A stretch of DNA of 10,141 bases, taken from positions 1-10,141 of the forward strand of contig JAFGCA010000105.1 of NCBI GenBank assembly GCA_016932895.1, given 5' to 3'. The notes under the pieces are model-generated. The model was not told where the DNA came from, did not search any database, and was given only the letters and a program-made list of their open reading frames with translations. Position 1 is the first letter of the stretch. Each line of letters begins with the position of its first letter. Both the position numbers and the translations under genes were made by a program. Source of the stretch: Sedimentisphaerales bacterium (lineage in GTDB: Bacteria > Planctomycetota > Phycisphaerae > Sedimentisphaerales > SG8-4). Below, one piece after another: positions 1-6,294 of the stretch.

Positions 1-183
1 AAGGACCCGCCGTCGGAGGATCGCATCGGCTACGTGTTCGAATCGCCGGCCGGCACGTTCCCGGCCTTGGCGGTCAACGGCCCGGTCAGCGACGAAGAGC
101 TGCACGGCCTCGTCGACAGCCTCCTTCCTGCGAGACAATACCTGAGTGATCAGGCGGCCGATTCACCGTCGGAGCCACGTTAG
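1..183 (+). CDS. 3' end of an unrecognised protein (partial at the left edge)
   Basis: Frame 1 is open from the first base to a TAG at 181-183, giving the last 60 residues of a protein whose start lies outside the window. The visible piece contains a hydrophilic stretch, then 'GTFPALAVNGPVSDEELHG', then a polar tail rich in Ser, Pro, Asp and Glu. I recognise no family and see no catalytic motif, membrane segment or metal site. Codon use (many G/C third positions) matches the neighbouring genes, and the stop is followed within 30 bp by a good intrinsic terminator. Both points support a real coding end. Function is unknown. Confidence 0.6.
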   Translation, partial: KDPPSEDRIGYVFESPAGTFPALAVNGPVSDEELHGLVDSLLPARQYLSDQAADSPSEPR

Positions 184-208
184 GCTCTGGTTCACCGGGA
201 GGTATTCA

Positions 209-238
209 GGCCGGGTCGCGAGGCCCGGCCTCTTTCCT
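209..238 (+). terminator. Intrinsic terminator of the left-edge gene
   Basis: A 9-bp stem (209-217 with 222-230, one G-U pair) is closed by a GCGA tetraloop of the GNRA type and followed by a T-rich tract, TCTTTCCT. It lies 26 bp after the TAG of the partial gene and separates it from the cold shock gene. Confidence 0.75.
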
Positions 239-272
239 ATCCTGCCGAAACCGCCTTGCCGACCGGGATCGA

Positions 273-329
273 CTAATTTTTAATTTGTGGATTTATTTTG
301 TTGACAGCCGGCCTACGCGCCGGTAGGCT
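273..329 (+). promoter_or_regulatory. Probable promoter of the cold shock gene with AT-rich UP-like element
   Basis: A perfect TTGACA box lies at 301-306. A 17-bp spacer leads to TAGGCT at 324-329, a weak -10 with 3 of 6 matches. An alternative -10, TATCCT at 331-336, fits the sequence better but gives a 24-bp spacer. Directly upstream, 273-300 is almost pure A/T plus a few G, which stands out in this GC-rich region and resembles an UP element. The -35 is clear; the -10 and exact start site are not. Confidence 0.5.
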
Positions 330-429
330 GTATCCTCTGTTAAGGAGTATTCTTTCCTCCCTCGAAGTGTACCCCTTGTATAGGACCAGAGGGAAAGTAC
401 GTTTACAGGCCTCTGCGAGGTCTCAGGAG
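305..429 (+). promoter_or_regulatory. Structured 5' leader of the cold shock mRNA
   Basis: Between the promoter region and the GTG start are three potential hairpins. The first is CCGGC 308-312 with GCCGG 319-323, inside the promoter spacer. The second is TCCCTC 358-363 with GAGGGA 389-394, with a long loop. The third is a 7-bp stem, 407-413 with 417-423 (one G-U), with a TGC loop, ending 1 nt before the CAGGAG ribosome site at 424-429. Long structured leaders are typical of CspA-family mRNAs, where structure next to the ribosome site can change translation with temperature. That role is an inference here. Confidence 0.4.
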
Positions 430-437
430 TAGAACAC

Positions 438-641
438 GTGGCAAAGGGAACAGTAAAGTGGTTCAGTGATCGCAAAGGTTTTGGATTCATCGTGCCGGAC
501 GATGGCGGTGAGGACTTGTTTGTCCATCATTCGAACATCAGCGGGGGTGGATTCAAGTCGCTTCAGGAAGGTCAGGCGGTGGAATACACCGCCGGACAGG
601 GACAGAAGGGGCCCGAGGCCACCAACGTCTCGGCCTGCTGA
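438..641 (+). CDS. csp: CspA-family cold shock protein (single CSD, RNA chaperone)
   Basis: A 67-residue protein, the normal length for a bacterial single-domain cold shock protein. It begins [18 protein letters not shown] and carries RNP1 (KGFGFI, residues 13-18) and RNP2 (LFVHH, 27-31), the aromatic and basic nucleic-acid-binding strands. Trp8, Phe9, Phe15, Phe17, Phe28 and His30 are all present. Proteins of this family bind single-stranded RNA or DNA in the cytoplasm and melt RNA secondary structure. The start is GTG at 438, chosen because the CspA consensus begins there and AGGAG lies 8 nt upstream. The gene stands alone, with a long leader before it and a strong terminator after it. The C-terminus ends in VSAC and lacks the usual terminal Leu, a small oddity. 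The family call is firm; temperature control is only inferred. Confidence 0.96.
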   Translation: MAKGTVKWFSDRKGFGFIVPDDGGEDLFVHHSNISGGGFKSLQEGQAVEYTAGQGQKGPEATNVSAC

Positions 642-664
642 TTGTCGCCGAAATAGCTGAATCG

Positions 665-694
665 GGGGTTCCGCGTCGGCGCGGGACCCCTTTT
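665..694 (+). terminator. Strong intrinsic terminator after the cold shock gene
   Basis: An 11-bp stem (665-675 with 680-690, one G-U) with a TCGG loop is followed immediately by TTTT (691-694). It sits 23 bp beyond the csp stop codon and is the clearest terminator in the window. Confidence 0.85.
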
Positions 695-870
695 CATGCC
701 GGAAGCAGCCAGCCCTGAAGGCACGTTCGGGCGATCCCGCGGGTCGCCGAAGCGAATCGGCACGATGTTTGCAGTGCCATTGAGCGTCTCCAGGAGTGTC
801 GACAGGCTCTGGTGGCGGTACTTCATCAAAGCGGGCCTCTGCGGAGGGCAGACAAAAGAAGGGAGCCGTA
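695..870 (+). other. Gene-free leader region upstream of the FKBP gene
   Basis: There is no convincing short gene here. The stretch holds a stable hairpin at 730-748 (8-bp stem GGCGATCC/GGGTCGCC with one T-G pair, loop CGC) and a weaker GGCAC 759-763 / GTGCC 774-778 stem. No T-run follows either one. They may be part of the FKBP mRNA leader. I found no convincing -35/-10 pair. The ribosome site AGAAGGGAG at 857-865 belongs to the next gene. Confidence 0.35.
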
Positions 871-1299
871 ATGGCAAAGGCACGAATAGGCGATACGGTA
901 AAGGTCCACTACGAAGGCCGCCTGGAAGACGGCACGGTGTTCGCCAGTTCCATTGACGGTGATCCTGCGGAGGTGACTATCGGGGCGCGGATGGTGATTC
1001 CGGCATTCGAGGAGGCCATCATCGGCATGGATCCCGGCGACTCCAAGACGGTCACAATTCCTGAGGAGGCCGCTTTCGGGCCGCGTCGAGGAGAGCTCGT
1101 GCAAACCATCGATCGGGAGGGGCTGGCCGCGGGTCTGCAACCGGAAGTCGGCCAACGGCTTCAGGCGGTCGATGCCGAAGGAAGATCGATACACGCCGTC
1201 ATCAGGGATATTTCCGACCAGACCGTCACCATCGACGCCAATCATCCTTTAGCCGGACAGGATTTGAACTTCGAGATAGAGCTGGTGGGGATCGTCTGA
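871..1299 (+). CDS. SlyD-like FKBP-type peptidyl-prolyl cis-trans isomerase
   Basis: The 142-residue protein is an FKBP prolyl isomerase (EC 5.2.1.8) of the SlyD/SlpA branch, cytoplasmic because it has no signal peptide. The FKBP part is split. Residues 1 to about 70 contain the strand with DGTVFASS (20-27) and the loop IPAFEEAIIGMDPGD. The chain returns at NHPLAG (124-129) followed by the last strand. The segment between, about 70-120, is the chaperone 'insert-in-flap' domain that distinguishes SlyD-type from human-FKBP12-type enzymes. These proteins isomerise prolyl bonds and hold unfolded chains. The His/Cys-rich metal-binding tail of E. coli SlyD is absent, so no role in nickel delivery is implied. 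The start is ATG 871, with AGAAGGGAG about 6 nt upstream; an in-frame start 25 codons earlier adds only non-conserved residues. The gene seems monocistronic. Confidence 0.93.
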   Translation: MAKARIGDTVKVHYEGRLEDGTVFASSIDGDPAEVTIGARMVIPAFEEAIIGMDPGDSKTVTIPEEAAFGPRRGELVQTIDREGLAAGLQPEVGQRLQAVDAEGRSIHAVIRDISDQTVTIDANHPLAGQDLNFEIELVGIV

Positions 1300-1572
1300 C
1301 CGGAGTCGTTGCGGCAGTGCCGTCCACCCATTCATGGGGGCCGGAGCCATAGTCCGGTGGAGTGCCGTCCGGGTAAAATGTGCAGTATTCAGCAACATCT
1401 GCCGATAGATAGAACAGAGCTTCTCCTGCAACAGTATATACACCTCAGAACAGCCAGCCCGGAATCGCGGTTGCAGGGAAATTCACGAAACACCCCGAAT
1501 CACCGAAATAGAAAATCGTCGTGAGCAGCGAAGCACGGACTGACTCCGAACCTCCACAGGAAAGGTGTCGTT
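1300..1572 (+). other. Gene-free stretch upstream of the radical SAM gene
   Basis: This 273-bp region has lower GC than the genes around it. It contains a 10-bp direct repeat AGTGCCGTCC (1316-1325 and 1361-1370) flanking a small hairpin (CCGGA 1341-1345 with TCCGG 1353-1357). A TAAAAT box at 1374-1379 could be a -10 element, but no good -35 lies 16-18 bp upstream. I see no T-run for terminating the FKBP transcript and no recognisable riboswitch. The ribosome site AGGAAAGG at 1558-1565 serves the next gene. Confidence 0.35.
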
Positions 1573-2997
1573 TTGCGAGTATTGTTGGTTCAACCCGATC
1601 TACCGCAGGCGGTCGGCTTTCGCATGGTGGCGTTGCCGGAGCCGTTGCATCTGGAAATGGTGGCGTCACTGATCCCGGAGCACGACGTTCGCATTCTCGA
1701 CATGCGCCTGGACGACAATCTTGAGGCGGCGTTGCGGCAGTTCTGGCCGGAGATGGTTGCCGTTACCGCGCTGACTCCCGAGGTATACACGGCCCGGAAC
1801 ATATTGGAGCGGGTCAAGTCGTTTTCGGCGGAGATATTCACGGTCGTTGGCGGTCACCACGCGACGCTTCTGCCGCAGGATTTCTTCGTTGGCCAGGTGG
1901 ATGCCGTTGCCCTCGGTGAGGCCGAGCTGATGTTCGGGCCGTTGGTGCGGGCGGTGGCGGACCGTCGCGGCCTGGACGGCGTTCCCAATATCGTCTGGCA
2001 GAATCGCGACGGAATATTCATCCGCAACCATCGGTCGCAAGACCGCGTCGACCTGGGCCGTTTGCCCATGCCGTCTCGAGAGCTGACGGAATCCTATCGA
2101 AACGAGTACTTCTTCTTGTTCGACAAGCCGGACACCTCCGTCGCCACCTCGAGAGGCTGCCCGTTCCGGTGCAAGTTCTGCAGCGTTCACGAGTTCTATC
2201 GGGGCTGCATCAACCAGATGCCGGCGCAGAGAGTCGTAGCGGAGATCGGCACGGTCTGCAGCGACCACGTCACGCTCGTCGATGACAATTTCCTCATGAA
2301 CCGCAGGCGCGAAGATACGATTGCCGATCTGATCAGGGCCGAGGGGATTCGCAAGAGATTCTCCATGGAGTGCCGCACGGATTCCATCGTGAGACATCCG
2401 GAACTGGTGGAGAAATGGACGGACATCGGGCTGTACGCCGTTCTCCTGGGTTTGGAGGGCGGCTGCGACGAAACCCTCAAGAACGTCAACAAAGCCTGCA
2501 ACATTGACACCAACAACCGGGCCATCAAGATTCTCCAGGACCTTGGCGTGATCATCTGGGGCGCCTTCATCGTCGACCCGGACTGGAGCGAGGATGACTT
2601 CAAGCGGCTCAGCGACTACGTGAGCGAGAAGGAAATCACCCATACGCAGTTTACGGTTCTCACTCCTCTGCCCGGGACGCAACTGTACCGGGAGCGTTGT
2701 GACGATCTGCTGACGGGCGACTATTCCTGCTTCGACACGTTGCACGCCGTGCTGCCGACCCGCCTGCCGCGCGAGAAGTTCTATCAAAACTTTGCCGATC
2801 TGTATCGTCAGCGGAGCATCGGACCCTATTACGATCTGGTGCGAGCCGGAAAGATGACGATCGAGGACTGCAAGCGTGGCAAGGACATGCTGGATGCCAT
2901 GGCGGATTGGGAGCGGTATATCGAGAACGACCCGGTCCTGGGCGAACCCCATGCGCCTGGCGACCATCCCGTGTCGAGACCGTCACGGACGGACTGA
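1573..2997 (+). CDS. Radical SAM enzyme with N-terminal cobalamin-binding-like domain
   Basis: The 474-residue protein has two parts. Residues 1 to about 135 form a Rossmann-like B12-binding domain: opening strand MRVLLVQPD, PEPLHLEMVA segment, VVGGHHATLLP at 91-101, then GEAEL. Residues about 180-400 form the radical SAM barrel. Its cluster motif is CPFRCKFC, with Cys196, Cys200 and Cys203 binding the [4Fe-4S] that cleaves S-adenosylmethionine. LVDDNF and LGLEGG (292-297) fit later barrel strands. The architecture is that of class B radical SAM enzymes (methylases, BchE-like and hopanoid HpnJ/HpnP-like proteins). The substrate cannot be told from the sequence. No DxHxxG cobalamin-ligand motif is seen, as in many members of this group. 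The start is TTG 1573, preceded by AGGAAAGG; the next Met (residue 18) would remove the first strand. No signal or membrane segment, so probably cytoplasmic. There is no obvious partner gene. Confidence 0.88.
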   Translation: MRVLLVQPDLPQAVGFRMVALPEPLHLEMVASLIPEHDVRILDMRLDDNLEAALRQFWPEMVAVTALTPEVYTARNILERVKSFSAEIFTVVGGHHATLLPQDFFVGQVDAVALGEAELMFGPLVRAVADRRGLDGVPNIVWQNRDGIFIRNHRSQDRVDLGRLPMPSRELTESYRNEYFFLFDKPDTSVATSRGCPFRCKFCSVHEFYRGCINQMPAQRVVAEIGTVCSDHVTLVDDNFLMNRRREDTIADLIRAEGIRKRFSMECRTDSIVRHPELVEKWTDIGLYAVLLGLEGGCDETLKNVNKACNIDTNNRAIKILQDLGVIIWGAFIVDPDWSEDDFKRLSDYVSEKEITHTQFTVLTPLPGTQLYRERCDDLLTGDYSCFDTLHAVLPTRLPREKFYQNFADLYRQRSIGPYYDLVRAGKMTIEDCKRGKDMLDAMADWERYIENDPVLGEPHAPGDHPVSRPSRTD

Positions 2998-3095
2998 TGC
3001 TCGCAGTGCCTGCTGTTGTCTTGCCTGCCGTGTGACATCGCGAGATTGGTGGTTTCTCAGAGCGACGCTGACTGGGAAATGTCCATCCGGAGAGG

Positions 3096-3101
3096 TATAA
3101 T
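3096..3101 (+). promoter_or_regulatory. Candidate -10 box for the GH43/enolase unit
   Basis: A perfect TATAAT lies about 45 bp before the GH43 start codon, giving a short leader of around 40 nt. The matching -35 position (3073-3078, TGGGAA) is poor, so the promoter call rests on the -10 and its placement only. Confidence 0.4.
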
Positions 3102-3146
3102 CCTGAGCTGTTGAATGAATGCAGCTTTGGATTGAAGGGTGGACTT

Positions 3147-4808
3147 ATGGCCAAACATTTGAGCGCACTGACGATTCTGGTCTTTTGTTGCAGCGGTTTG
3201 GTGGAGGCGAAGGTCGGCTCGTGGGGCGACCAGGGCAACGGCACGTACAGGAACCCCGTGCTCAACGCCGACTATCCCGATTCCGACGTGGTCGAGCGCG
3301 ACGGGACGTACTACCTGATCGCCTCGAAGAACCACATGTCCCCGGGCATGGTCATTCTCGAATCGAAGGACCTGGTCAACTGGTCGCTCCTCGGGCACGT
3401 GTACGAGAAGCTGAGCTGGGAGCCGATGTACGGCCCCGACGAGATGGCGGGATACCGGTGGGGCGTGTGGGCCGGCGATCTGGCGTATCACGAGGGGCGG
3501 TGGTACTGCTACATGATCGACACGAAGAGCGGCCTGTACATGACCAGCGCGCCGGACATTCGGGGCCCGTGGGACGAGCCCGTTTGCATGCTCCGGAAGC
3601 AGCGCTGGACCGACCCGGCCGTCTTTTGGGACGACGAGGCCAGAGAGGCGTACCTGGTTTGCAACTTCGGGGCTGGCGGCGCGGCGGCGGGCAACGAGAT
3701 TCGGCTCTTCAAAATGAGCTGGGACGGGCGCAGGCTGCTGGACGAGGGCAAGGTGATCCACCGCGGCAGCGGCGCCGAAGCGGCGAAGATCTATCGCATC
3801 GACGGGCGGTGGTACATCTTCCTGGCCCAGTGGTTCCGGCCCGACCCGAGACGACCGTCGCCCGAGGCCTCCGAGGGAGATCGCAAGCAGCTCGTCTTGC
3901 GCTCCAAAGGCGACGACATCTACGGGCCCTACGAGCAGAAAGTCGTCATGGAGCGCGGCAACGGTGTGATTCGCAGTTCCTGCCAGGGTGCGCTGATGCA
4001 GGTGCCCGACGGGTCGTGGTGGTTCATCCATCAGTTGGTGCAGAACTGTCCCAACCCGTTCCAGGGCCGCCCGCAGTACCTCGAACCGGTGACCTGGGAG
4101 GACGGCTGGCCCATCATCGGCAAGGACGTCGACGGCGACGGGATCGGCGAGCCCGTGGGCGGCACCAGGATTCCGATTCCGGGCCATCCCATCGCCGCCC
4201 CGCAGACCGATGACGAGTTCGATTCCAAGACGCTCGGGCCGCAGTGGGAATGGAATCACAACCCGCGCGACGAGCGCTGGTCGTTGACCGAGAGGCCGGG
4301 CTGGTTGCGGCTGAAGGCGTCTGTGCCCGTTGGCAAGAAGGATTTCTGGGGCGCGTGCAACACCGTCAGCCAGCGCATCATGGGTACGGGCAAGGGCTTC
4401 GCCGAGGCGAAGCTGGACCTTTCGGGCATGAGACCGGGCCAGCAGGCGGGCCTGGTCCGCTTCAGTGTGGACTACCATCTGTGCGGCGTCCGCATGACCG
4501 AAACGGGACAGAAACGCCTGTTCTTCGACATCAACGGAAAGGTGACTGCCGGTCCGGCGATAGATTCCGACACGCTCTGGATTTGCACCGAGAACGACGG
4601 CGATCGGGCGTGCTTCGCCTGGACCTTCATGAGCGGCGGCCTCCAGCTCTTCGGCGGCGACGGGCCCGAATTCACGCTCAAGTTCGGCAAGTGGTGCGGC
4701 GACCGCCTGGGCCTGTTCTGCTGGAACGACGAGAAAGCCGAGGGACACATCGACGTCGACTACTTCCATTACAGCTACGACGGGCCGAAGGCCTCATCGG
4801 CCGACTGA
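3147..4808 (+). CDS. Exported GH43-family glycosidase with C-terminal beta-sandwich domain
   Basis: The 553-residue protein has a Sec signal peptide at 1-21 (hydrophobic core LTILVFCC, likely cut after VEA), so it acts in the periplasm or outside. The mature part is a five-bladed propeller of glycoside hydrolase family 43, the family of beta-xylosidases, alpha-L-arabinofuranosidases and arabinanases. Catalytic candidates are Asp45 (NADYPDSD, general base), Asp156 (WTDPAVFWDD, pKa modulator) and Glu211 (SGAEAAKIY, general acid). From about residue 355 (DDEFDSKTLGPQWEWNHNP) the protein becomes a concanavalin-like xylosidase C-terminal domain. A DVDGDGIGEPVGG stretch links the two, common in this GH43 type. 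The start is ATG 3147 with AAGGGTGG just upstream; an earlier in-frame TTG at 3111 would put 12 residues before the signal. It lies 29 bp before the next gene, so co-transcription is likely. Xylan- or arabinan-type substrate is inferred from family only. Confidence 0.92.
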   Translation: MAKHLSALTILVFCCSGLVEAKVGSWGDQGNGTYRNPVLNADYPDSDVVERDGTYYLIASKNHMSPGMVILESKDLVNWSLLGHVYEKLSWEPMYGPDEMAGYRWGVWAGDLAYHEGRWYCYMIDTKSGLYMTSAPDIRGPWDEPVCMLRKQRWTDPAVFWDDEAREAYLVCNFGAGGAAAGNEIRLFKMSWDGRRLLDEGKVIHRGSGAEAAKIYRIDGRWYIFLAQWFRPDPRRPSPEASEGDRKQLVLRSKGDDIYGPYEQKVVMERGNGVIRSSCQGALMQVPDGSWWFIHQLVQNCPNPFQGRPQYLEPVTWEDGWPIIGKDVDGDGIGEPVGGTRIPIPGHPIAAPQTDDEFDSKTLGPQWEWNHNPRDERWSLTERPGWLRLKASVPVGKKDFWGACNTVSQRIMGTGKGFAEAKLDLSGMRPGQQAGLVRFSVDYHLCGVRMTETGQKRLFFDINGKVTAGPAIDSDTLWICTENDGDRACFAWTFMSGGLQLFGGDGPEFTLKFGKWCGDRLGLFCWNDEKAEGHIDVDYFHYSYDGPKASSAD

Positions 4809-4837
4809 CGCCAGAGAGCAAAGCCAAGGAGAGAACG

Positions 4838-6103
4838 ATGGACTTGAAACGTCGCGAGTTTCTGGAAATAACCGCCGGCGCGGCGCTGCTGCCGGCCCTA
4901 CAGGGATGTCGATCCGTTTCGAATCGTTCAGCGGGCGGCGCGTCTCGTTCGCTGGTGACGGCCGAGGTGTTGCAGCAGGCCGCCGATGCGCCGGTCCTCC
5001 AGCTTGACGGACTTGACACGCCGCTGGTGATCGAATCGATCGAGCTGTTGCAGAAGGACCGCGAGTATTTCGTACGCGTCCGCTCGAAGGACGGGGCCGA
5101 GGGCCTGGCGGTGACGAATTCGCGGGCGGCGTATCTCCACCCGATCCTGAACCGGTTCGTCATTCCCTATTTCATCGGCAAGGACGCCCGCGATCTCGAA
5201 GAGCATCTGTTCGAAGTGTACCGCTTCCGCAGCAACTACAAGCTCCAGGGCATTGCCCTGTGGTGTCCCGTGGCCTGGGTGGAGTTCGCCATCCTGGACA
5301 TGCTGGGCCGCGTGGCGGGCAAATCCATCGGCGAGTTGTGCGGCGTCGTCGTTCGCGAGAAGGTCCCCTTCTACATTGCCAGCGGACGCCGCGATAGCAC
5401 ACCCCAGCAGGAAGTCGAGTACCTGCTCGACCTCGTCGAGCGCAGCGGCGCCAAAGCCGTCAAGTTTCGTCTCGGGGGGCGCATGAGCCGCAACGCCGAT
5501 TCCCTGCCCGGCCGGACCGAGCAGCTCATTCCGCTGGCCCGCAAGACCTTAGGCGACGACATCGCCATTCACGCCGACGCCAACAGCTCCTACGATCCGC
5601 CCCAGGCCATCGAAGTGGGACGCATGCTGGAGGACATCGACGCGGTCTACTTCGAGGAGCCCTGTCCCTTCGATCATCTGGAGGACACGAAGCGCGTCAC
5701 GGACGCCCTGGCCATCCCGGTAGCCGGCGGCGAGCAGGAATTCAGCCAGCGGCGTTTTCGCTGGACGATCCAAAACCATGGCGTCGACATCGTCCAGCCC
5801 GACCTGCAATACTACGGTGGACTGATCCGCTCGACCCGCGTCGCTCGCATGGCCGCCCTGGCCGGCATGCCGACCACCGTGCACATCTCCGGCGGCTTCG
5901 GGTTCGTCTACATGCTGCACTTCGCCTCCTATACACCCGACGTCGGCTTGTATCAGGAATACAAGATGGGCGTCGAGAAGTATCACGGCTGGTTCAGCCC
6001 CCGTTTGGAGGTGCGCGACGGCGCCATCACCGTCCCCAAAGGCCCCGGCGTGGGAATCACCGACATCGAGAGTCTCGTCAAAGGCGCGACGCGCATCGCC
6101 TGA
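4838..6103 (+). CDS. Tat-exported enolase-superfamily (mandelate racemase/muconate lactonizing type) protein
   Basis: The 421-residue protein starts with a twin-arginine signal (KRREFLEITAGAALLPAL) that ends in LQGC, a plausible lipobox with Cys22. This suggests a folded, membrane-anchored lipoprotein outside the cytoplasm. The rest is a full enolase-superfamily fold: an N-terminal capping domain to about residue 150, then a TIM-like barrel. Active-site candidates are Lys209 and Arg211 (KFR, the KxK/KxR base motif), metal ligands Asp247 (HADANSS), Glu273 or Glu274 (FEEPC) and Glu299 (GGEQEF), and His349 (VHISGG). Family members abstract a proton alpha to a carboxylate, as in sugar-acid dehydratases, racemases and cycloisomerases. 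Which reaction occurs here is not readable. The start is ATG 4838 with AAGGAGAG 5 nt before it. The gene follows the GH43 gene by 29 bp. The open frame extends upstream into the GH43 gene, but that part is a shadow. Confidence 0.92.
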   Translation: MDLKRREFLEITAGAALLPALQGCRSVSNRSAGGASRSLVTAEVLQQAADAPVLQLDGLDTPLVIESIELLQKDREYFVRVRSKDGAEGLAVTNSRAAYLHPILNRFVIPYFIGKDARDLEEHLFEVYRFRSNYKLQGIALWCPVAWVEFAILDMLGRVAGKSIGELCGVVVREKVPFYIASGRRDSTPQQEVEYLLDLVERSGAKAVKFRLGGRMSRNADSLPGRTEQLIPLARKTLGDDIAIHADANSSYDPPQAIEVGRMLEDIDAVYFEEPCPFDHLEDTKRVTDALAIPVAGGEQEFSQRRFRWTIQNHGVDIVQPDLQYYGGLIRSTRVARMAALAGMPTTVHISGGFGFVYMLHFASYTPDVGLYQEYKMGVEKYHGWFSPRLEVRDGAITVPKGPGVGITDIESLVKGATRIA

Positions 6104-6294
6104 GACGGCTCAGCAAGAATTCCGCGCGATAGGACTCTGTCATCCTGAGTTCGACAGCGGCTTGCCCGCGGGGATACGCAAGAAAATGGCTCCCGTCCGG
6201 GGTCACTGCAGAAGTTGTTTCTGGGCTGGTGGTTGAGAGCACCCCGGGCACTCTCGACACTGTCGATGTTCTTAGGAGCTGAAGGGGAAGTCAT
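6104..6294. other. Convergent intergenic region
   Basis: This is the 191 bp between two converging genes. It contains TGTCATCCTGAG (6138-6149) with a nearby CTGTC/GACAG inverted repeat (6137-6141, 6153-6157), a GCGG/CCGC stem (6157-6160, 6166-6169) and a 13-bp palindrome TCGACAcTGTCGA at 6254-6266. None has the stem-plus-T-run form of a clear terminator. No coding sequence is evident. Confidence 0.4.

Noticed and set aside
695..730. Possible SRP (4.5S) RNA, because of the GGAAGCAGCC string
   Set aside because: The domain IV form needs a GGAA loop closed by a short stem, followed by the asymmetric AGCA side. The closing stem is missing and the flanks do not pair into a long rod.
1300..1572. 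Possible cobalamin riboswitch upstream of the B12-type radical SAM gene
   Set aside because: I could not find the conserved B12-box pattern or its helices; only short repeats and a small stem are present.
1666..2967. A 433-codon open frame on the minus strand opposite the radical SAM gene
   Set aside because: The + strand carries clear Cys-motif and cobalamin-domain signals. The antisense frame shows no family motif and is the expected by-product of GC-rich third positions.
3057..4769. A 570-codon minus-strand open frame opposite the GH43 gene
   Set aside because: It has a low-complexity, Val/Ala/Arg/His-rich composition and no signal or motif, while the + frame is an unmistakable GH43 enzyme.
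4244..4837. Upstream extension of the enolase-type frame into the GH43 gene
   Set aside because: The ATG at 4838 has a good ribosome site and begins a Tat signal. The upstream part is an Arg-rich out-of-frame reading of the GH43 gene.
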